A stretch of 64,000 nucleotides of DNA, from NCBI RefSeq assembly GCF_039536245.1, contig NZ_BAAAYN010000023.1, forward strand, positions 378,875 through 442,874. Direction: 5' to 3'. Shown one piece after another: positions 58,744 through 64,000 of the stretch. How positions within the stretch are numbered: the first letter of the stretch is position 1; each line of letters begins with the position of its first letter. Below the pieces are notes generated by a model, which saw only the letters and a list, made by a program, of their open reading frames with translations, had not been told where the DNA came from and searched no databases. Both the position numbers and the translations under genes were made by a program. This DNA is from Cryptosporangium minutisporangium (GTDB taxonomy: Bacteria; Actinomycetota; Actinomycetes; Mycobacteriales; Cryptosporangiaceae).

Positions 58744-60582
58744 TCAGCTGGGTACCGGCACCAGCGACCACTGCTGTTCGGTCAAGTTCTGGTCCGGCCA
58801 TTGGATGACTTGCGCGCCGTTGTCGGCCGATCCTCCCGAAACGGTCAAGAGCTTGCCGCTGTGGCGGGCTCGGATCTCGTAGTAGCCACCCACCGGTTCG
58901 AGCGCATAGGCCTGGTCGAGGCCGCGGTTCTCGACCCACTGCACAGCTCGGGCAGCGTCGGTGGTGCTCGTCTCCCAAACGGACACGGCGCGGCCGCTGT
59001 TGCGGTTGAGCAGGGAGCGGTAGCCGCCGCCGATGTCGGTGACGTGCCAGTGCTGGTTGAGCCCGCCGTTGTCCACCCACTGCACGAGGTTCGCACCGTC
59101 GGCCAAGCTGGCGTCGAACGCGTCGAGCACCTTGCCGCTGCGCCGGTTGACCAGCTTGTAGTAGGCGCCAGCGGACCGCCCGAAGTCGATGTCGGCGTAC
59201 CGAATCGTGCTCGCACCGGAAAGGACGAGCACCCGGCCGGTGCGTGGCACGTAGGTGAGGTTTCGGCTGTATCCGGCCTCGATGGTGGTGTGCTGCCGGG
59301 TCCATCTGCCGGTGCTGCTACCGGTGGGATTGACCCAGACGTCGCCGCTTCCCGCCGCGTTGTACATCAGCCGGCCGTCGGGAAGTCGGACGATCACCGG
59401 GCTCCCGCCCGTGGTCAACGCGGGAGATCCCGCCGTGACAGGTAGGGCGGTGATGTTCGTTCCGGCGTCCCCGCCGGCGGAGAAGAAGTTCAAGGGATTC
59501 GACGAGATCTCGTAGCGCACGTTGTCGCCGCCACCGAAGTACTCGTACGTCAGCATCCACCGGCCGTCACTGGTCTGCGCCACGTTCGGCATGCCGGGGC
59601 GCCCGCCGCCGATCTGTCCGACCCCACCGACGTTCTGGGTGAAGCCGGCGACGTCGAGCACGGGCGCGCTCCATCCACTGCCGGTGTCGCCGTTCCAGGT
59701 GCGGTGCGCGATGACCTGGCCGTGGGAGTCCCCGGCCGTGTCGTTGTCCCCGCGCCGTGTGAGCACTCCGGTGGACGGGTTGTAGCCGGTGTAGTCATTC
59801 TCGTCGGAGTAGTACGCGACGAGTTGGTCGTCGTACACCATGAGGTACGGCTCCCACACCGGGTCGACCTGCCGGTGGGCGTTGGCACGTGCGACGCGCT
59901 GACCGATGGCGCCGGCGCTGCCGCCCTGCCAGCCACCCGTGGCGATGATGTTGAGGAAGGTCCAGGAAGCACCCTGGTTCGTGCTGGAGTAGAGGGCGAT
60001 CGCCAGGTCACGCCGGTCGCCGTCGTTCGTCGGCACCCAGGCCGGATTCGCCGCCTTCTGCTCGGTGTAATAGACGTCTTCGCCCGACACCACCGTGGAG
60101 AGCAGCAACGTGCCGGCGCTCAGGTCCCCGACATTCTGCGGTAGTACATAGAAGTACGGGTTGGTCCAGCTGCTCGTGTACCGCGCGTACGCGGGATCGT
60201 TCGACAGGGCCGCCGGCGCGCGGACGTCCGACAACCACTGCCAGGTCGTGCCGTCGTCGTCACTGCGGTACACCGGGATGACCTGACCGGCGGCCGCGCC
60301 GGTCGGTCCGACGGTGGCTCTCTCGAAGGCGGCGACCAGGCGTCCGCTCGGCAGCGCCGCGGCCTTCGGATACACCGAACAGTTGCCGAGACCTTTGGTG
60401 CACTGGGCGTTGCCGGGCAGTTGGTAGAGCGTCCGGGGCGTCGGGCTGGCGGCCTGCGCAGGCAGGGCCGACCCAACCAGAGAGAGCAGCAGGACGAACA
60501 GGCCTACCGTGGTCCGCAGCAGCGATTTCCGGGTCCGGAGGTCGGGGCTGCGGAGGTATTGGCTGGCTGATCGACGGTTCAT
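58744..60582 (-). CDS. Secreted sialidase-fold glycosidase with ricin-type lectin domain
   Basis: This protein has 612 residues from the ATG at 60582. The signal peptide is at about residues 18-45 (SLLRTTVGLFVLLLSLVGSA, cleavage near AQA-ASP). A six-bladed-propeller catalytic region has Asp-box repeats (YRSDDDGTTWQWL, YSSTNQGASWTFL). The C-terminal ricin B-type module (CBM13) shows three QxW motifs (LVQWVDNGGLNQHW, AVQWVENRGLDQAY, VIQWPDQNLTEQQW). The fold includes sialidases and exo-arabinanases (GH93); the second fits the sugar-use context better, but this is a guess. Its start overlaps the beta-galactosidase stop (ATGA). Confidence 0.82.
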   Translation of the reverse strand: MNRRSASQYLRSPDLRTRKSLLRTTVGLFVLLLSLVGSALPAQAASPTPRTLYQLPGNAQCTKGLGNCSVYPKAAALPSGRLVAAFERATVGPTGAAAGQVIPVYRSDDDGTTWQWLSDVRAPAALSNDPAYARYTSSWTNPYFYVLPQNVGDLSAGTLLLSTVVSGEDVYYTEQKAANPAWVPTNDGDRRDLAIALYSSTNQGASWTFLNIIATGGWQGGSAGAIGQRVARANAHRQVDPVWEPYLMVYDDQLVAYYSDENDYTGYNPSTGVLTRRGDNDTAGDSHGQVIAHRTWNGDTGSGWSAPVLDVAGFTQNVGGVGQIGGGRPGMPNVAQTSDGRWMLTYEYFGGGDNVRYEISSNPLNFFSAGGDAGTNITALPVTAGSPALTTGGSPVIVRLPDGRLMYNAAGSGDVWVNPTGSSTGRWTRQHTTIEAGYSRNLTYVPRTGRVLVLSGASTIRYADIDFGRSAGAYYKLVNRRSGKVLDAFDASLADGANLVQWVDNGGLNQHWHVTDIGGGYRSLLNRNSGRAVSVWETSTTDAARAVQWVENRGLDQAYALEPVGGYYEIRARHSGKLLTVSGGSADNGAQVIQWPDQNLTEQQWSLVPVPS

Positions 60583-62711
60583 GGTGTTCCTTCCTTCCGC
60601 CGTGGCGCGTCTTCGACGAGGACGCGGACGTCCCAGGCGGTCAGGTCGATCGCGTCGTTGGCCGGCACCGGCTTGCCGGTGAGCACCTCCCGGCAGTCGG
60701 TCGGTACGGTGACGGCGGCGGGGTGCCAGGACCAGTTGTGCAGGAAGCGCAGCCGACTGCCGTCGGCCGAGGTGGCCCCGGTGCACGTCACGGACTTCGG
60801 CAGATCACTCCAGGCGGTGGCGGATGAGGGCTGGGCCCACCGGAAGAGCGCCTCGGCGAGCGTGTGGTCGGGCACGGTGCCGACGTGAGTGATCCGGCCC
60901 TTGCCCGCGATTCGTGTGGTGATCGCCGGCCAGCGGCCGAAGTGCGGATGCCGGTAGTGCGCCAGAACCTCGGCTCCGTCGAGTAGCAGCCCGTCCACCC
61001 AGCGGGTCGCGGTTGCTCCGGGGGGTACCGACAGCCTGGTCGGGTCCGCCGTGTCCACCTCGATGGGGGCGTGGATGGTGCTGAACTCGTCGTACCAGAC
61101 CCCGGCAGCGTCGGCGAGCCGGGCCGGCATCCTGTCGGTGCGGGCACGCGCTTCCTGGTCGGCGTAGCCGGTGCGCGGTCCGACGATGAGGTGACCGCCG
61201 GCGAGCGCGTACTTTCGCAGCCAGTCGAGGGTTTCGTCGTCGGTGAGGTAGAGACCGGCTGCGACGAGCACAGGGAACTGTCGGACGGCGTCGTCGACTT
61301 CGAGGCGCCGGTCGGCCCCGTTCGCGAGCCGGGCGGCGTGCACGATTCGCACCTGGAGGCCGGCGTCGAAGGCGCCGCGGTAGAACGGCTCGATGAGTCC
61401 TTGGTAGGCGCGTTCGTCGGGGGTGCCGTCGGGGTGGGACAGGGCGGGGTACTTCTGCATGATCCAGCGAGTGGGCATGGAGAAGAGCAGGGCGACGTCG
61501 GCGTCCGGGGTGAGTCCGGCGACGAGTTCGCCGGCCTGCTTGAGTTCGTTGCCGAGCTCGGCGAGTTCGCGGTAGGTACGGCCTGGCCGGCCGCTGTGCG
61601 GAAGGATCCCGCCCCAGTAGGTCTCGGTGCCGAAGTGCAGGGTGTGCCAGTGCCAGTAGCCGATCATGCGGGCGCCGCGGGCGATGAGCGCCCAGGCTGC
61701 TTGGCGCCATTGCCCGTCGTAGGCGGGCCGGCTGTCCCAGGAGAAGCCGATGTGCGAAGCGTTCGTTTCGGTGACGAGGAACGGTGCCTGCTTCGACGAG
61801 TACATCCGGTCAGCGCTCAGGTACAGGGCCCAGGTGCCGTCGGTAGTCCAGGTCTGGGTGGGCGTGCGCTCATCCGGCACGCTCAGGCCGTCCTGCATGA
61901 CGTAGTAGGCATTGGCCGCGGAGATGTCCAGTGCATCGGTCAGGCGGTCGTCGTCGAAGGCCGGCCGGTCGTAGGCGATGCAGGTGGTGACGAACTGCTC
62001 TGCGGTGGCGTACTCGCGCACGATGGCGGCCTGCCAGGCGATGAACTCCTCGGTCTGCCGGGCCTGGAACGCGCGCCAGGCGAGCTCGTACTGGGGTTGG
62101 GCGTTGCCGTCGGGCGCCCACAGGTCGGCCCAGGTCGAGAGCCGGTGCGACCAGTAGACCAGGCCCCACTGGCGGTTCAGGTTCTCCACCGTGCCGTACT
62201 CCTGGCGGAGGTGGTCGACGAAGCGCTGGAACACGCCGTGGTTATGCAGTAACTCCAGGCCGGGCTCGTTGTCGACCTGGAAGCCGAGGACGGCCGGGTG
62301 CCGCGCGTAGCGGCCGACGACGCAACGGATGATCCGTTCGGCATGGAAACGGAAAGCGGGATGGGTGAAGTCCACTTCCTGCCGCGCGCCCCACGGAATG
62401 CGGTGCCCGGAGGCTCGTTCGCCGGCGACCTCCGGATACAACCGGGCCAGCCAGGGCGGGACGGCGTAGGTCGGGGTGCCGAGGATGACGGCGATACCTC
62501 GGTCGTGGGCACCGTCCAGGACCGGTTGCAACCAGTCGAGGTCGAACAGGCCCTCCTCGGGTTCCCAGGTGGACCACACCGATTCACCGACTCGGATGAC
62601 GGTGAAACCGGCGTCGGCCATTTGATCGAGGTCGGTGTCCAGGCGATCGGTGAGCTGGTACTCGTGGTAGTACGCCGCTCCGAAGAGGACATGGTTGGGC
62701 AACGAAGGCAT
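60579..62711 (-). CDS. GH42 beta-galactosidase
   Basis: This intracellular glycoside hydrolase of family 42 has 710 residues and no signal peptide. The acid/base is Glu149 in FQVDNEPG, and the nucleophile is Glu315 in FLVTETNASHIGF. WGGILPHSGRPGRTY and the trimerisation-like domain (LFSMPTRWIMQKYPAL) follow. Substrates are galacto-oligosaccharides or, for some members, alpha-L-arabinopyranosides. It lies 49 bases downstream of two ABC sugar permeases and overlaps the secreted glycosidase, so the operon imports and splits plant-derived oligosaccharides. Confidence 0.93.
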   Translation of the reverse strand: MPSLPNHVLFGAAYYHEYQLTDRLDTDLDQMADAGFTVIRVGESVWSTWEPEEGLFDLDWLQPVLDGAHDRGIAVILGTPTYAVPPWLARLYPEVAGERASGHRIPWGARQEVDFTHPAFRFHAERIIRCVVGRYARHPAVLGFQVDNEPGLELLHNHGVFQRFVDHLRQEYGTVENLNRQWGLVYWSHRLSTWADLWAPDGNAQPQYELAWRAFQARQTEEFIAWQAAIVREYATAEQFVTTCIAYDRPAFDDDRLTDALDISAANAYYVMQDGLSVPDERTPTQTWTTDGTWALYLSADRMYSSKQAPFLVTETNASHIGFSWDSRPAYDGQWRQAAWALIARGARMIGYWHWHTLHFGTETYWGGILPHSGRPGRTYRELAELGNELKQAGELVAGLTPDADVALLFSMPTRWIMQKYPALSHPDGTPDERAYQGLIEPFYRGAFDAGLQVRIVHAARLANGADRRLEVDDAVRQFPVLVAAGLYLTDDETLDWLRKYALAGGHLIVGPRTGYADQEARARTDRMPARLADAAGVWYDEFSTIHAPIEVDTADPTRLSVPPGATATRWVDGLLLDGAEVLAHYRHPHFGRWPAITTRIAGKGRITHVGTVPDHTLAEALFRWAQPSSATAWSDLPKSVTCTGATSADGSRLRFLHNWSWHPAAVTVPTDCREVLTGKPVPANDAIDLTAWDVRVLVEDAPRRKEGTP

Positions 62712-62760
62712 GGATCATCGGCTCCAAGCGAGAGTCAGAACGCAATAAGGGCGGTGCGAA

Positions 62761-63690
62761 TTACTCCTTCACGGCACCGGCCGACAGGCCGGACTGCCAG
62801 TACCGCTGGAGAAGAACGAATGCGGCGATCAGCGGGATGACCGAGAGCAGTGACCCAGTCACGACGAAAGCCAGTAGTTCGGCGTTCGAGCCGTTGCCGC
62901 CGACCGCCTGTGCCGACCAGGAGCTGAGCCCGACGGTGATCGGGTAGTAGGCCGGGTCGTTGAGCATGATCAACGGTAGGAAGTAGTTGTTCCAGGTGGC
63001 GACCAGCGTGAACAGCAGGACCGTGACGAAGCCCGGGACGAGGCTCCGCAAGGTCACCCGGAAGAAAATGGCCAACTCACCGGCACCGTCGATCCGGGCC
63101 GCTTCCAGGACACTGTCCGAAACCGCGTCGCGGGCGTAGACCCACATCAGGAACACCCCGAATGGGCTGACCAGCGACGGCAGAATGATGGCCCACGGCG
63201 TGTTCACCAGGCCCACCTTGCTGAACAGCAGATAGGTAGGGATCGCCAGCGCCGTGGTCGGCACCATGATCGTGCCCAGGATCAACCCGAGCATCGGTCC
63301 GCGGCCGCGGAAGGTGTACCGGGCGAAACCGTAGCCGGCGAACGTCGCCAGCGAAGCCGCGCCGACGGAGCTCACCCCCGCGTACAGGAAGGTATTGGCC
63401 ATCCAGCGGGCGTACTCGCCCCCGTTGTGCGCGAAGGTCGCGCGAACGTTGCTGAAGAGCGCGAAGTCGTCACCGAACCACAGGCCGAAGGTGGAGAAGA
63501 GGTCTTCGGTCGTTTTGGTGGACGCGACGGCCAACCAGAACAGCGGGGACAGGAAATAGGCGAGGAGCGCCATCATCCCCAGCGTCAGAACGTTGCTTCT
63601 GCGTCGGTCGTGTGGTCGCCGACGCGTGGCCACCGGGCCGTCGGCACGGGCGCGCCGGGATGGGGGACGTCCGGTCATGGTCGCAGTCAT
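62761..63690 (-). CDS. Carbohydrate ABC transporter permease, MalG type
   Basis: This CUT1-family inner-membrane permease has 309 residues and six predicted helices. The EAA loop that contacts the ATPase is EAARIDGAGELAIFFRVTL. The N-terminus is basic (RRRPHDRRRS). The ATG at 63690 overlaps the stop of the partner permease (ATGA); the longer open frame is a shadow. It pairs with the truncated permease gene at the right edge. The ATPase is not encoded here, as usual when MsiK serves many transporters. Confidence 0.92.
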   Translation of the reverse strand: MTATMTGRPPSRRARADGPVATRRRPHDRRRSNVLTLGMMALLAYFLSPLFWLAVASTKTTEDLFSTFGLWFGDDFALFSNVRATFAHNGGEYARWMANTFLYAGVSSVGAASLATFAGYGFARYTFRGRGPMLGLILGTIMVPTTALAIPTYLLFSKVGLVNTPWAIILPSLVSPFGVFLMWVYARDAVSDSVLEAARIDGAGELAIFFRVTLRSLVPGFVTVLLFTLVATWNNYFLPLIMLNDPAYYPITVGLSSWSAQAVGGNGSNAELLAFVVTGSLLSVIPLIAAFVLLQRYWQSGLSAGAVKE

Positions 63691-64000
63691 CGGCGTCGGT
63701 TCCTGCTCGACACGAACAGCACGGCGTACGAGACGGCCAGGATGACGAAGCCGAGCAGGAACGAAACCGCGGCCGCGTAGTTCACCTGCTGGGAGACGAA
63801 GGCGAGACTGTGGGCGTACACGTTGGGGGTGTACGACGAGTTGATGACGGTGGGCGCGAGCCGTTGGATGAGGTTGGGTTCGGCGAACAGCTGGAAGCTG
63901 CCGATCACCGAGAAGATGAGGCAGAGCAACAGTGCCGGTCGCAGCGCGGGGATCTTGATGTGCCAGGCGATTCGCCACGGTCCGGCTCCGTCGACCGCCG
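63687..64000 (-). CDS. Carbohydrate ABC transporter permease, MalF type, 5' end outside window
   Basis: The frame is open to the window edge and encodes the C-terminal 104 residues of a CUT1 permease. The EAA loop is partly visible at the edge (AVDGAGPWRIAWHIKIPALR), followed by two hydrophobic helices (LLCLIFSVIGSFQLFAEPN and VSFLLGFVILAVSYAVLF) and a basic tail. The solute-binding protein gene and probably a regulator should lie further right. Confidence 0.88.
   Translation of the reverse strand, partial: AVDGAGPWRIAWHIKIPALRPALLLCLIFSVIGSFQLFAEPNLIQRLAPTVINSSYTPNVYAHSLAFVSQQVNYAAAVSFLLGFVILAVSYAVLFVSSRNRRR

Overview
The window is GC-rich DNA (about 70 percent by eye) with tightly packed genes, frequent GTG starts, ATGA and GTGA stop-start overlaps, and many SARP, LAL-LuxR, TetR, LacI and MocR regulators. 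This is typical of a soil actinomycete with a large genome. I cannot assign a genus from sequence alone. There are no rRNA, tRNA, CRISPR, IS or phage genes that I can recognise.

Layout. 1-1.7 kb: the end of a coiled-coil gene and a proline-rich membrane-anchored protein. 1.7-10.9 kb: a sugar diacid module with a tripartite tricarboxylate transporter (tctCBA), a divergent LysR regulator, and a complete route from D-glucarate or galactarate to 2-oxoglutarate. 10.9-14.7 kb: decayed genes, namely a monooxygenase and TetR that have both lost their N-termini, and a frameshifted LAL regulator. 15-16.5 kb: an odd secreted repeat protein. 17-19.4 kb: a GH16 glucanase and a divergent LacI regulator with two CebR-like operators. 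19.4-27.5 kb: assorted oxidoreductases, a frameshifted membrane/SRPBCC gene, a MocR regulator, an enoyl-CoA hydratase, and an AurF-like diiron oxygenase divergent from a TetR gene with a near-perfect operator. 27.6-40.5 kb: regulators, secreted repeat proteins and gene remnants, including a LuxR-type gene interrupted by a 7-bp tandem repeat.

40.5-57.8 kb is a catabolic island, probably for an aromatic or alicyclic acid. It holds a TetR, an unusual 3-hydroxyacyl-CoA dehydrogenase, an NTF2-like protein, an enoyl-CoA hydratase and a hydrolase. A leftward operon (amidohydrolase, cyclase-family hydrolase, FAH hydrolase, SDR) is followed by a LysR gene. A rightward operon then encodes an extradiol dioxygenase, FAD monooxygenase, D-2-hydroxyacid dehydrogenase, small-molecule kinase, enolase paralogue, second FAH hydrolase and phthalate-dioxygenase-type reductase. 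A convergent FAD monooxygenase closes the island. The hydroxyacid dehydrogenase, kinase and divergent enolase sit in one translationally coupled run. This is the best candidate for an undescribed biochemical step.

57.9-64 kb: secreted proteins and a leftward glycan-use operon with two ABC sugar permeases, a GH42 beta-galactosidase and a secreted sialidase-fold enzyme with a ricin-type lectin domain. It continues beyond the right edge.

At least eight broken genes or remnants lie between 10.8 and 41.3 kb, most of them regulators or signalling proteins. That points to local gene decay, although some single-base frameshifts could be sequencing errors.
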